Shown: positions 10,324 to 22,278 of the stretch, piece after piece | Position numbering within the stretch: position 1 is the first letter of the stretch | Layout: each line of letters opens with the position of its first letter | Assembly (NCBI GenBank): GCA_910592205.1 | Contig: CAJVPJ010000337.1 | Span: forward strand, 1 to 28,105 | Direction of reading: 5' to 3' | DNA: 28,105 nt | Origin: Paraglomus occultum | Lineage: Eukaryota > Glomeromycota > Glomeromycetes > Paraglomerales > Paraglomeraceae | Translations under genes and position numbers: made by a program | The notes under the pieces: generated by a model | Seen by the model: only the letters and a program-made list of their open reading frames with translations | Database searches by the model: none | Told to the model about the DNA's origin: nothing

Positions 10324-11207
10324 ACCGTTAGAAAGACCAGCAAAATTGAATCGTCATATCAACCTATAAGTTAATATATGTATGAAGACAAAAAATGTCT
10401 CTTCTCAAAGGCGGAACGCGGGCAGCGTATCGTTCGGAAATAAAACATTATTGAATTAGCCATATTTGACTGCCAATCTTTTTCTTTCTTATGCGTGTGA
10501 TTCAGACGTGCATTGGAACAAAATGAACTATTTCCAAGATAAGAAGGCCAGTCATGGCAATCGTTCAAGTAATGTCCTTGTGTCTGCATAGAATGTTCTA
10601 TCACCCTTCAAGTGACGTAATGATTTTGCGAAAGATGGAGTGTTGCAATCGCTGATGATATCATCTCATCTTATAGGAATATATGTTGCGCTCCAGGACT
10701 TTATTTGTTATGTCCTAAGGGGGTGCACTTGCATAGCTCTTTTTTTTTTTTTGGAAAATAAGGTTGAACCAGGTGGCATTAAATGATTTGGAAAAAGCAA
10801 TTGAAGAAGATTGAAAATAGTCCAGAGGTTAAAAATGTTATAAATTCTGAGAATACATTCGAGGAATTATGAATATTTGCGAAATCGAGTGTTTCAATAA
10901 ATTATTCAGTATATATCCTTAATCATATGTACAGTTTTTCTCTATTCCGTGCTCGATCGATCATTGTCAACTTGCTAACGTTTAGAAAAAAGAGAGAATT
11001 GTTTCTGATCTTGAAAACCGGACATAATAGCGTCTACTGATAAAACGATAATTTGAATGGCGCAAAGGGTGACTTGAGTGTTTTGTTAGTCTCACATGCC
11101 TAACAAGAATATTTCTAACGACATAGTAGAATAAGTAATTTTAAAGGCTAATCTGTTTATTATCATTAATTTTAGGTACAAAACTATCTTTTGTCATTAG
11201 GAAATGG
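10324..11207. other. Convergent 3' intergenic region
   Basis: The metacaspase gene (+) and the IMPACT-like gene (-) both end here, so the region should hold two 3' UTRs and poly(A) sites. A T13-like tract lies near 10739-10752. AATAAA-like strings occur, but none is clearly decisive. The 77-codon minus-strand frame at 10371-10604 resembles no known protein. Confidence 0.5.
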
Positions 11208-12437
11208 CTATTTCTTAGTCTTCTTAAATTTCTTTGAACTCTCTTCAGTAATACTGTTGATGTATCCACACTGTTCAAGCAAATTTCTTGCGCAATTATT
11301 TATATCCTTGAATCGATCTATAAGTAAACAACAATGGTTAACATATTTGAACGTAGCATGAACAGCAAGCAATGATCATCTAGTTTACCAGGGCCAAGTT
11401 TTATTCCACCATACCACCGAGAGACAATTACTAACACATTCTTCGCGTCTAGTATTTGTAGAAGATGAAGTAGCCTTCCTCCGGCAGCGTCTTCTCCATC
11501 GTCGTCATTATCTAATTATTAGAAACAAAATGAATAATAAAGTCTCACATATACATTCGATTGCACTCATTGTTCTTTAAATAATAAAGCAACTATGTCT
11601 GCAATGACACCATTCATTAAAAAGATCCGTCTCACCTTGCAATATGACTCCTCCGTCTAGTACAATTCTATATGCCAATATATTATGTGTAGCTCTCGCT
11701 ATCTTTTTGTTACTCAGCAAGGTCTCTCTTACTGCATTCACTTCATTAACATTATTCACTGGCGCAAGATGAGCTACAAATACCGACTTTTTGTGTTCTA
11801 ACGGTGTGCCGTGAGTTATTGGTGGACATGCTAAACTTAATTCATCTCTTCGTGAAGGATCGCTGGTTGAAAAGTCGCCCCGAAGGTCACTGACATTACT
11901 ACTTTTCTTATTATGATTCGCACTAGTATTACCATCATTAGGTGCATAATCTTTATGATTAAGTCCGGTATTCTCTCTACTCTTACTATTTTCTTCAATA
12001 ACTCTACTCATACTTTCCACCTCCTCTAACTTTCTTTCCATATACTCTCTCAACCACTCTGCCCATTGGAATATGATCACTTCTCCGGGTATAAATAATT
12101 TTTTAAATTTCTCATGTATTTCTTCTTTTATTTCGTCCCCTATCTTGAGTGTACCACAGTAGAGACTACTGATCTCATATACTGGTGGATCTTGCGATGG
12201 ATACGTGGATGGGAAATAGAGAGTTAGTGTAATCGATTTTGCGGATGAGAATGTTTGGCTTGTCGAATCGGACGTTAAATTTATTTTGAGAATATATGGA
12301 GATAAGGGATTATTAGGGTCCACCGGATAGAACGATTCATCACCAAAGATTGACGATAGCGCGAGAAGTTCTTCAGATAGCGCAGATTGATCAGACATTC
12401 GGATGGTAATTCTACTCGCTGATGTAACATGAATCAA
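11208..12437 (-). CDS. Yih1/IMPACT-like RWD protein
   Basis: Family members bind Gcn1 through the RWD domain and so restrain the eIF2-alpha kinase Gcn2 in the cytoplasm. Exons on the minus strand are 12437-11636, 11511-11389 and 11317-11208, giving 344 residues with phases that match. The RWD domain covers about 17-136 (EELLALSSIFGDE, then a YFPSTYPSQDPP motif, ending WAEWLREYMERK). A low-complexity Ser/Asn/Asp linker follows. The IMPACT domain starts near 209 (HGTPLEHKKSVFVAHLAPV). It runs through ATHNILAYRI, the spliced LQDNDDDGEDAAGG, VSRWYGGIKLGPDRF and INNCARNLLEQCGY, then a Lys-rich tail. The domain order and motifs are diagnostic. Met14 (codon at 12398-12396) may be the true start, since orthologues usually begin only a few residues before the EELLALSSI helix. 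The gene is divergent from, and 77 bp from, the next one. Confidence 0.92.
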
Positions 12438-12514
12438 ACTTTTGACTTTTGAAATATCATTGGCTCATTTCATCAGCATAACTTGTTTTACCCCTAGCAA
12501 TTTATCCTCCAGAA
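12438..12514. promoter_or_regulatory. Short shared divergent promoter
   Basis: Only 77 bp separate the two ATGs (116 bp if the IMPACT-like gene starts at Met14), so both genes must draw on the same intergenic DNA or on each other's 5' ends. An ATTGG (inverted CCAAT box) occurs in the TCATTGGCTCAT stretch near 12459-12470. No TATA box is evident. Co-regulation is inferred. Confidence 0.55.
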
Positions 12515-13469
12515 ATGTCTTCGTTAATCTCTCTAACCAAAACACCATTACAGTCGCCCGATGGCACACTCTTTATCATTACAATGAAAAATGGTGAAAA
12601 TCGTATAAACACTGCCTTTTGTCAAGCCATGTTCACCATTCTTGACGAAATCGAAGCTTTTTGCGAGGAAATGGATGGGACTCCTGCAGCATTAATAACC
12701 ACCAGCGAAGGGAAGTTTTACAGCAATGGGCTGGATTTGGAACATGCTTTATCGACGCCTGGATTTTTCGAGGATTATTATTTGGCGTTGATGGAGAGAT
12801 TCCTGACATTTAGAATTCCGACTGTTGCAGCTTTAAATGGGCATGCTTTTGCAGGAGGTTGTATGTTGGCCCTTGCTCATGGTAAGAAGACGGACCGTGA
12901 GGAATAACTTTATGTATGATATGGACATCTCGCAACAGCAATTTTAATTGATCTTGTAGATTATCGCGTTATGAGGTCTGATAGAGGCTTCTTGTGTATG
13001 GTAAGTAGTCATTACAAACCAATTAATAGAGCTATCTTCCGATGCGCTGATAAAACCCAGGATCGGAATGAATGATAAGAGAAACAAGGTTTAAAATTGG
13101 TTTATTTTACTGCATGGCATTTCCCCCACATCTTAAGTTGTAAATGCGTTTTCCTCTCAGAACGAAGTCGATATCCCATCCCCCCTTCTTCCAGGCATGG
13201 CAGCCTTGGTAAGGGCAAAAATGACACCTAGTGTTTACCGTAACTGCATCCTTCAGGGTTATCGCTTCACTGCTCAGGATGCATTAGATAGTCAGTTGGT
13301 TGATGTCATTTGTCCTGAACGTGAAGTGCTGAGTAAAGCCATAGAATTAGCAACAAAGTGGAGTGTTAAAGCTAGCGCAGGTGAGGTTTACAGACAATTG
13401 AAACGAGAAATGTACACCGATGCGGTTCGTTTCCTGACTTTGCGCGGATCGGAGAACGCGAAGCTGTAA
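12515..13469 (+). CDS. Peroxisomal enoyl-CoA delta isomerase (crotonase fold)
   Basis: The enzyme would shift double bonds of unsaturated acyl-CoAs (delta3 to delta2-trans) so that beta-oxidation can proceed. Exons 12515-12881, 12960-13000 and 13161-13469 give 238 residues, a usual length for the plant/fungal short form. Crotonase landmarks are KFYSNGLDL (67-75) and LNGHAFAGG (107-115), which together form the oxyanion hole. DYRVMRSDRGFLCMNEVDI follows, with Glu138 in the position of the isomerase catalytic acid. A second acidic residue typical of hydratases is not seen where I would expect it, which favours isomerase over hydratase. The protein ends in Ala-Lys-Leu, a type 1 peroxisomal targeting signal. 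The start ATG follows a stretch without other ATGs. Exact substrate preference cannot be read from sequence. Confidence 0.9.
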
Positions 13470-16161
13470 TATGAGGAGGAATAATGACAGTAATAGAAGA
13501 TTATGCTTCTGGTAGATTAACATATAAATTATCATTTACTATATGCTTTTATATTACATCAACATAAAGACGCTTGCTCGCAATTATCAGCATCCTTTTG
13601 TTCAATACACAAGAATTCTATTTTGATGGTTTGCTTGTCAGTGTCTAGAATATGGAGAAAGCATAAAGTTTTGTGGCTATGTACTTTATTACTATATTTA
13701 GGACACGTTCATTTTGGATTATAATTGGAATAAATGCTTGTGTATGGTATTTAACCTGATTATATCGTATATGCATAGAGCAGTCGGTATTTTTCTCGTT
13801 GACTGTAATATTCACTCTTCCCCTATTGAGATTGACATCATAATTAAATGAAATCTAACGTAGACGCGTTTAATAAGTACAAGTCAACATGAATGAATTA
13901 AGGTCGAGACGCTTTTCAGACATTAATGAATTAAATATATCCAATTTTACACATGATAAAGTGCGAATGTTTTCACTCTTTACGTCCAATAATCGAGATA
14001 ATTATTCGCGATCAGAAATTTGAATATGAAAGAATATGAAAGTCGGCAAATAGAAAATATTAATTCTCGTTTCAATTCCCCATCGCAGCGTATTATCGAA
14101 TTGTTAGTTACGGGTGCTGTTGACAGTCGCTTAAATTCGTTATGGGTAAAAATTATGTATCGAATATGTTGTAAAGACTTCGACGCTGTGGAAGAGGGGG
14201 TTTGTAAAAAAACAGTTTCATAACAATAATTTCATGTCTCATCGAGAATTAGACCTCAACATACTGGTGAGCGTAATGACAAGCTCGATGATGATGCTAC
14301 AGCCCTAATTTCTAATGTACTAGAAAATAAACTGTAGCTTTACAACCAAGAGTATTTCCGTGTCTATTGACAATCTGACAGATTCTCGTGTGAAATTAAA
14401 ATTCGAGTAAACCCTAACCTCAGTTTCTTGGCTAGTAATATTTTTAGTACATCTATGCGTAAAAATCAAAAGTCAAATCATCCCACCACGTAATGTTATC
14501 TGCCGATCAGATAATTTATTGAGGTCATATTACGCAGTTGCTTTTGAGCAAATACACTTTTCATATGTCACCGATCTGGAAAAATGTGTAGTGACTTCCG
14601 ACAAATAGATAGTGAAAGAAGCAGAGAAATAATTAATAATGAAAAGGTTTATGTTAAATGACAGGGGATAGCAGGCCACAGCTTGTTCAAAATGTCGAAT
14701 GATAATTAGGTACTATAGCATATGCGCGTGGATACTTTATTTCAAAGACTGATACATTGGTAACTGTTTCTTAACCCCACCGCTACGCCCATATTGACGT
14801 AATTGTGCATTGCTCTGCAAAAGTACATTTATAGATGTTTCAAAACTTCTGCTTATTAACTGTTGGTCTTTTACATGTCTTTAGTTCTGATAATTTATTT
14901 AATTGTTTAAATGCAAACTATACGTATATATGCCATTATTGAAAAATCTGCAGCCATTAAGTTTATCATCGACAGACTATCTCAAGAATATATTTTCTAT
15001 ATGTAGACAAGATCGGAATTTTTTTTTTTCGATGTGACAAGTTTAAAACATAGAACTTTGCAAACGCTAAGTTCTAAACCTCACGAAGCAGACTAATAAT
15101 AAAAGATGGCAAGAAGTTCGAGCCTACTAATAGGCAGGTAGATAGCATTAACATTAGTAATCATGCAACCGCAGATCAATGAAATGACCGGAAATTCTGA
15201 AAAAGAACTTGTTGCCGAGAAGAAAGCATATCAATTTACTTTATTATTATTTGATAGACGCGCAATGATACATAAATACTTGGAAAACAAAAGCATATGG
15301 TTATTTCGAACCATCCGTCTACGTTTCCGCAAAAAAGCGATCTGACTAATAATAATATTATTTGGTGAATTACAGAAACAGAAATACGGAGATTTGAACA
15401 TATTATAACATTATGAAATTTTACAGACAGATTTTCAAATAAAAGTTTTTCTATTTATTTTTTTATGTGAGGACCCGAACAGAAAGAAATTTTCGATGGT
15501 TTGACTTTGATTATTGGTTGCTCACATTATCAAGACTTTTTACATATTTACTATTTATGCTTAGAGCGGGTAAATATTTTAACCGCGTAAACACTAAAAT
15601 GTTTAAAACAGATTTCACTGAAAAAATTATCAATTGATAGTCTGTTGATATTCAAATGATTAAATTATCCAATAAAAATTTCGGCAGTTTGTTAGGAAGA
15701 TGATAAAATTGCTATCAGAGTGGGTTTAATTATAAGCTAAAATTACAATTAAATTTTACTTTTACATGTCAAAGGTATCAATAACAGCGTTACGAGATAG
15801 TAATAGGTGAAGTGTCTTTTATAGCATCGTCGAGAATAACAATCTCATTTTAATGCCTGGTTGTCTGGTCCTTAATCTTATGAGATTGATGATTTATCAA
15901 AACCATCATTATATGTATCCGGTCAACAGATAATTAGTCCAGGGTGGATGAGTAATTAATCACATAGATTCTAATAACATTTTCCTCCTCATATTTTCTC
16001 CTTCTTTTTCTTAGTCTCTTCTTAATCTTATGATTTTCGGTTATATGCGATCTGCTTTCGTGAATTTTTTTTCCAGACTTTACATCCATTGTCGTTAGTT
16101 TTTGGCGTACGTATCTCCATTCAATAGTTAAATTTAGTTGAATGGCGGTTTTCTTATTTCC
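13470..16161. other. AT-rich intergenic region, no recognised gene
   Basis: Three small open frames look slightly protein-like but match no family: 13889-14023 (+), 14020-14223 (+) and 15163-15345 (+). The first two are consecutive in different frames and could be one decayed gene. I cannot support a function. A poly-T run lies near 15020-15029. The isomerase 3' UTR and the 3' UTR of the membrane-protein gene lie at the two edges. Confidence 0.45.
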
Positions 16162-17091
16162 TTACATCTCGACGATGATGCCCGTGCTGACGACTCCCCT
16201 CTCTCTAATAGCTAAACTCATCATTCCTCTGCCGAATATTCTATTTTTCAGTGCAGGAATAACTGTTTTTGGCGGTGGTAGCGCTACTGCGAGTGTTGTT
16301 ATGCTCCGTATGATGCTATCAAATGCAAATCCAACGTACCATGTCTTTCCTTCCGGCCCTCCAAGAGCAAGGATAACACTGAAGACAACTATGTATACCA
16401 AAGCCATTGTGCCTATTACAGCCGTATACCATACTCCAACAGCAGCAGTTGAGGCGTTTACTCGGCGCTTGTTGTTTTGTGTACGAATCGTCATTACGGG
16501 GAAAAATGCATATACAAATGCAAGCACACCGGCACAGACATCCACCATCTTGATTGTTGCTGCATATATAAACGGAACCGATAGACTGTTTCTAGCTGTC
16601 AAACCAGCAAAGATCAGATTGGCTAAATCAAACGATGCAAGTGTGCCAGCTGCTATCTTGAAAAGATGATTGTTCCATTCGTCGCTGGGATAGAATTGAC
16701 GGCCCAAGTCTATTATGCTCCCAACTAAAGCGGTTGGATATATGGCTATTAGCAAGAAAAAGCTGAACCAATACCAGCGATCTTCCGGTGAACCGATTAT
16801 GACACGGCATAAGTTTATTACCATTAACGTTACTTGACATGTAAACGATACTAGGCTAAAGGTTGAAGATTAAGGATAGACGAAAAGGACAGACAGAGAG
16901 AAGGTTAGCATCTTTAATCATCGTACTAGTTGTAAGCCATATAAATGTTCGTTCATTCCTCTATGTATGCTTTATACTTACGCTGCTGTTCGGAGCTTTG
17001 TTGGATTGCTTATCATTTTGACTATGACAATGATCAGTCCCGCAAAACTCACCGCCAGTCCAATAATTAATGTTATCAGATCAAGTAGCAT
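16162..17091 (-). CDS. Seven-helix membrane protein, unknown family
   Basis: Two exons on the minus strand, 17091-16982 and 16855-16162, join in phase across a 126-nt intron (donor GTAAGT, acceptor TTTAG) to give 267 residues. Hydrophobic stretches suggest seven spans: about 2-26 (LLDLITLIIGLAVSFAGLII), 37-56, 68-89, 100-121, 131-157, 170-198 and 206-228. A charged loop with NNKRRVN follows span five, and a PPPK turn follows the last span. The first exon encodes exactly one helix. The topology recalls fungal receptor-like or transporter-like proteins, but I recognise no signature such as those of Git3, Pth11 or RTA1. I therefore do not assign a function or a ligand. The gene has no close neighbours. 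The existence of the gene is well supported; the helix borders are estimates. Confidence 0.82.
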
Positions 17092-20000
17092 TTTCTTTCT
17101 TTGTTTTTAAATAATATAATAGTAAGCAGTAATAATAGCAGCAGTCAAATAAATATATAGAGTTGTTATTACTCAATAAAAAAGGAAATGAATGATGTTC
17201 AAATAAATAGTAAACAGAATCAAGACGTTAAATAATTACAAGAGGTTGAAGGAAAGTATAAAATCACTAAGATATTTTAGATGTAAATATGATACAACTC
17301 GTTAATGAAATCGACCACCTTTTCTCTCTGGCCATGTGAAGGGTGGATAAGCGAAAGATGATAAAGTGTATGGAATAAAAATCCTTGCTTTACAGAAAGT
17401 CGTTATCGCATCAGTTGATTGGGAAGAGAGAAAGACAGTAGATGGGAGAGAAAAGGGGCGAAGGTAAAACGTGAAGATGAGAGAAAAGGATAGAAGACGG
17501 ATAATGTTGGTCGTCTTGTGTAAGAAGGGAAACGAAACGGATTGAGTGAATATTTTTATACGGCCAGACTAATTAATATATAATATAGTACAAAAAAATA
17601 GAGTTACCACAAAAATTATATATTATAATACAATAATATTACAATAGTGAATGTGTATAATATAATTAATTTGTAAGGTTTATTTATTCCATAGTGTTTA
17701 TGTTCTCTAATTAGTCTGCATATAATATATATACCAAAGACGCACAACATCCGCTATTCTACTTGTGTACCACAACTCTGTTTGTTTATTTGTTTTTACT
17801 TGTTCAATTCATCACCTCCATCTGTCTGTGTTCTTCGATTTTGTGATAAGAGCGAGGCAACCGTTGTGTACGTTGCTGACGTAAGAAAACGAAGCGGTAC
17901 AAATGCAATCCACATGGCATGGGTTTTAAAAAAATCAGGAATGGCTTTTTAGCAAAAATGGATATAATAATAATGCCATCAACGGTCGAGACCGCAACAG
18001 ACGGAAAAATTATTATTTTATCAAAATAAACTAGACATAATTGTCTTTTGTCGACGAAAACTTGAAAGATTTTCGCATCATGTCAGATTTCCCCTGTCCC
18101 TCTTTCTGAACCGGAGCCGCTATTTAGTTCTGCCCCGATAATCGTATCTGTGTTCCTATGTGCTCTGCACAAAATGCTGTATCCCGTACTGATAGATCGC
18201 CCATTGGTGTGGGATAATATATTAGACGAATGAGAACGGGTCTAACGATCAGCAAGCAAAATAATAGTGTTAATAATTGTAATAAACAGAACCTAGGAAG
18301 TGCACGATAGCATCAAATAAAATGCATAGGACATGAAATTATACTATATATGGTATCTTTGATGTCATGGCAGGTCTTTGTTTAATGTGACTAATAATGT
18401 TGTTCTACGTTCTTATAGCTAGTTTGAATTCTTTTACTGCGCTATTGGTTAAATTTTTACAAGTACTTTTGTCTAAACAATATCGGTCCCCCCTTCCCCT
18501 CTTCTGTGTATTGTGATTATGCACAGTGACAATCAGCAGTAGGGGAAAGAGAGCGAAATCACTTGCAGCATCCGTACATACGCGGTAGAGCATTCACATA
18601 CCATACAGACGACATGATCTTATATGAAAATATGCGCATTTATCAACGGGGAGAATTCGGACAATGAGCGTAACGATGAAAAACATTTTTGGCGTTAATG
18701 AAATCGTAGTTAGCGTGTATAAAAAAAGCATGCATGTGAATGGCGTAACTATGTATAACATCGAGTATAAGCGACAATTAGATAATAACAATCTTATAGT
18801 ATTGATGAGCAGCCAATGTACGTTATATCACGCCTATGAGAATAGAAGCAAGTAGTCGGTATTATGTGTCGCTTGCGAGGGCTCACTCGTCGTTTTACGT
18901 TATACGCATAATGGCTCAGGGACCAATCAGGAAAACATTTTCTGACCACGTTGCAGCTTGAGAGTCGAAATAGAACATGACGAAAGAACATCAAACAACA
19001 AAGAAATAGACACCGTCGTACGATAACAGGAGACATAGAAACCGATTAAACTTCATTCATGTACGCTGTTTAATTATTGTTCACTAACTTTTAATTATTA
19101 ATGTTGATGAATTTTGATGTGTTATCAATCAATGGCACCGCATCATCAATTATCGTCTTGTGCAATTGTCTACTGAATAACAGTATACCAAATGCTGGTA
19201 TTGTTGATTATTTGCATATTGTTCATCACAACTAATTACCAACCGAACGATATTTATAGCGTACTACGAAGATAGAATTTTGTGAGTCGGTAAAAGATGC
19301 TTCTCTCCTCCCTGTCGATGTAAACGTATGGAGATCCCTCCACTCTTATTGGTTAACATGGTGATAACACAAAACAATGATTCTGTATTTGTAATAAGCA
19401 CCTAATTTTTCGAGGTCTATTTGGCACACATGGGTGACCCCTGATTTGCTGTGTTGCGTGACAGGCACCTCGATTTTGTTGTGTCCGAAATCCTCCGCTA
19501 CCAACATAACGGCGAGTTGTCAAACCAATGTCGGGAAACAATGTTCATTCGGTAAAATCAGATCCTATCCCAATGTTGAGTTTCCTACATAATGTTTAGA
19601 TTTTCCAGATAAGTGTAAAGCTAATGCTCAATGTTCTACAGTTGTTATCGAGCATCATTCAATGCAGGTTATTGTATGGTCCTACATTGGTTGCATAGAC
19701 GTTGGAGTTATACACAGCCCATTTTGGTAAAAACGGCAAATTTCTATTTAGGTCGTATTAATCTCTTCTCCTGCAAAAGGAAACAATATCTGACATATGT
19801 AAGAGCTACAAATAAGAATTGACGGATCGAAAAATATGTAATATAAAAAATTTTTTTCATACTAGTAAATTTCAGGAAGTGTATGTAGGACAGAGCACAA
19901 TCTAGATTCCATAATAAAAATAATAAAACCCGAATATGAGCTTTTTATGCACAATCAATAAGTCCACGGTTTGTATAACACTTCACATAGAAGCCACTGT

Positions 20001-21164
20001 GTTAATACGTGGTCATAGTTGAGTATTAAAATTGATGTAATAAAAAATAACGCACTGTTCAACATCAAAATAGATGAAAAAACAAAAACAAAAATTTCAA
20101 AGTGTTTTTTAAAACTTAATACATCCATTCTTCCACATACATGAACATTCATGTCTTCCTTTTTTCGGACTAAGCATGCGACAATGTTTTTATAATAACG
20201 CTTAGCGCGCAAAAAAATTCTTGTCAAAGTATAACAAGGTTGCTTGAACATTGTACACTTTATTTACAAGCATTTCACATATCAAGCTCACATTTGCATA
20301 TTCTATAGAAAGTGTTGGGTAGAATAGTGTAGGGAGAGATCCAGAATTGCTCATCAAGGTGGCAACTTATAATACATTGAGCATTGACAAGGCAATACAT
20401 TCAACATTAAAACGCTTGGCACTTAATATTAAATTTGGTTTTATTATCTGAGAAAAAAAAAGAACTGATATAATTAATAAAAATAAACATTTAGTAATTA
20501 CAATTATAAATATCTAATTATTTATAACAATTTTGTCAATTTTAGTTTTAGGCAAAGTCTATTTATACCATGTAAAAGAGACATAAACTTGACGCGCTTT
20601 CAAAAAATTCCTATATCCGTTCTTGGTGTTTCGTTATTTTAATATTATAGACGATATATTGGCAGCAACCAGGCGTGTATACCGCAAAGTTAAAAAGCCC
20701 TATTTACTCTGGTAATTCCAATTTAGACAAGTTTGTGTTGTGCAAATGCAGGCTTTATTTACAAATCATCAAATATGTTAACGATTATGGTAAAATTACC
20801 GCTAGATTTGGGCATTTTGATAATAATTATAAATATACGAATACTTTGTTTGAATAATTTGTATTCGCCAGTTTTGTCTGCGAAAATTTACCAAGCAAAG
20901 GTTGTTGGTAAGCGTCTTGAAACGTGTGTTAAATGTTAGTATTTTGTTCGGTATGTTTTATTATTCTAAATTTATCGCACAAGGCAGCTTATGCCGTTGA
21001 ATAAACTTTATTATTATACTTTATTTAATAACTTATAAACAAAAAATTTATTGCCACAAAATTTTAATACTTTTCATTATTTGGCTTGCGTTTAATTTTA
21101 TCAATGCGACATTAAACATAGAATTTTATTCGTCAACTATATAATGCACTAACAGCTTTTATCC
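17092..21164. other. Long gene-poor AT-rich region
   Basis: About 4 kb with no supported gene. The first 400 bp contain the upstream region of the membrane-protein gene. Within it, 17421-17500 is strongly purine-rich on the plus strand (CT-rich in the gene's orientation), a likely promoter-type tract. A small hairpin (ATACCA-AATGC-TGGTAT) lies near 19186-19202. Open frames of 60-98 codons at 18405-18593, 18664-18855, 18794-19036, 19353-19541, 19955-20251 and 20675-20857 show no domain I know and overlap one another on opposite strands. Confidence 0.5.
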
Positions 21165-21465
21165 TTAAAATTGCTACAGTGCAATGATAGATTTGCGAAG
21201 CTCTTTCGGGCTGGGGAGTGATTGACGATGAAATTTCCTGAGGTTCAGAGATTTCTACAATTTTTGGTACACTTTTCCTGAGCAATTATTAATTGGCTTT
21301 AGAGCTGGACTATTGACAGGCCACGCACTGTATATACAAGATATTTTGTGACTGAGCTTTACAGCAAAAGCTGACAAACAAAGATTGACAGTTAAGAATA
21401 AACGTAAGCGTTTAGGACAAAAACTTCCCAAACAAAATGATTTATTAATATTGCATAGCAATACG
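21165..21465 (-). pseudogene. Second Tc1/mariner transposase relic (C-terminal part)
   Basis: Read on the minus strand, the peptide AWPVNSPALKPINNCSGKVY near 21280-21340 is a clear mutated form of the WPxNSPDLNPIENxWGKV block that carries the last catalytic acid of Tc1 transposases. Both the Asp and the Glu of that block are substituted. Upstream of it, about 30 residues (FLTVNLCLSAFAVKL) align with the QDNAPCHxAxxVK segment, again with the acidic residue lost. Downstream, after a stop, PSPKELRKSIIAL matches the usual DELRxAI helix. The copy is therefore dead and differs in subfamily from the copy at 478-1383. Ends were not found. Confidence 0.6.
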
Positions 21466-21664
21466 CGTTCGAAGTTTTTTTTGTTACAGACTATATATGC
21501 GTGGTTAATAGATAATCAATTAACAATCCACAATGACTAAGTATGAACTAACAGTTTCGCCAAGCGAATATGCTGTTATGGAAAAGAATATTTAATTGAA
21601 TTGCAAGGTTGACTAAAGTTAAAGATTATGTAATAAGATTTTGATATTAATATATCTCACAGCT

Positions 21665-21927
21665 TACCGTATTTCACGGACTAAAGTACCATTGTATAGC
21701 GTTGAATTATTAAACCCGCTTTCTTTATGGAATGACCATAATCGTGATAACAGACAGCAGTACGTGGCTTACTTCTCGTATTCAAACAACAAATGTGCGT
21801 GCAAACCTTTTGGCATGGCCAATGAAAAGACGATATACAGTACATACATACCACTGCCCAGTCAAAGTACCAACCCGTGTATAGTACCTCGAAATATCGT
21901 TGGTACTCTAGTCCGTGAAATATGGTA
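21665..21927. mobile_element. Short inverted-repeat element related to the one at 6103-6645
   Basis: The left end 21665-21691 (TACCGTATTTCACGG then ACTAAAGTACCA) and the reverse complement of 21901-21927 agree at 25 of 27 positions. The ends share TTACCGTA and GACTAAAGTACC with the 543-bp element at 6103. Inside, CCCGTGTATAGTACC (about 21875-21889) also has a counterpart in that element (6134-6148). AAAGTACC-like units occur in both orientations near 21684, 21865, 21881, 21901 and 21924. No coding capacity. Target duplication is not obvious. These two copies define one small family. Confidence 0.7.
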
Positions 21928-22212
21928 CTTTACTGTTTAACGGAAAATCAAAATCTGTTGTGCCTTGCCTAAACGTTCTGCAACTGACGCGTGCTTTAAC
22001 AAGTATAGCTTCTCGGGTGAGAGAAAAATTTTGTTTTCTATTACAGTCGATGACCGTAAGAATACATAAGCTACTGTATAGCATCCATCTGGTCTAGCAC
22101 AACGACCATATCCGTGTTCTCATCATCACACATTCCTTAATAACTTCGCATAAGCGTAATCATAATTCACGGAAGTATTCTGAAAACCATCCATGTTCTT
22201 ATTTTGTCGTGG

Positions 22213-22278
22213 TCTACCTTGAAACATGCTCACCTTGCTGTGAATAGAAGTTCCTCGCGATCTACCTTGGAACATGCT
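22213..22278 (+). repeat. Imperfect direct repeat, 48-bp period
   Basis: TCTACCTTGAAACATGCT at 22213-22230 recurs as TCTACCTTGGAACATGCT at 22261-22278, with one mismatch. The intervening 30 bases are not repeated. Origin unknown. Confidence 0.7.

Noticed and set aside
2738-13469. Idea that the MAPKK, metacaspase, IMPACT-like and isomerase genes form a stress gene cluster
   Set aside because: They are conserved housekeeping or stress genes with separate promoters and kilobase gaps. Apart from the one divergent pair, nothing indicates joint function.
13889-14223. Two consecutive small open frames in different phases
   Set aside because: They could be a decayed gene, but no splice or frameshift join gave a recognisable protein.
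16142-16669. 175-codon plus-strand open frame
   Set aside because: It is the antisense shadow of the spliced seven-helix protein gene. The minus-strand product has coherent helices and an in-phase upstream exon.
21641-21940. 99-codon frame over the short inverted-repeat element
   Set aside because: It runs through both inverted repeats, so the reading frame is incidental.
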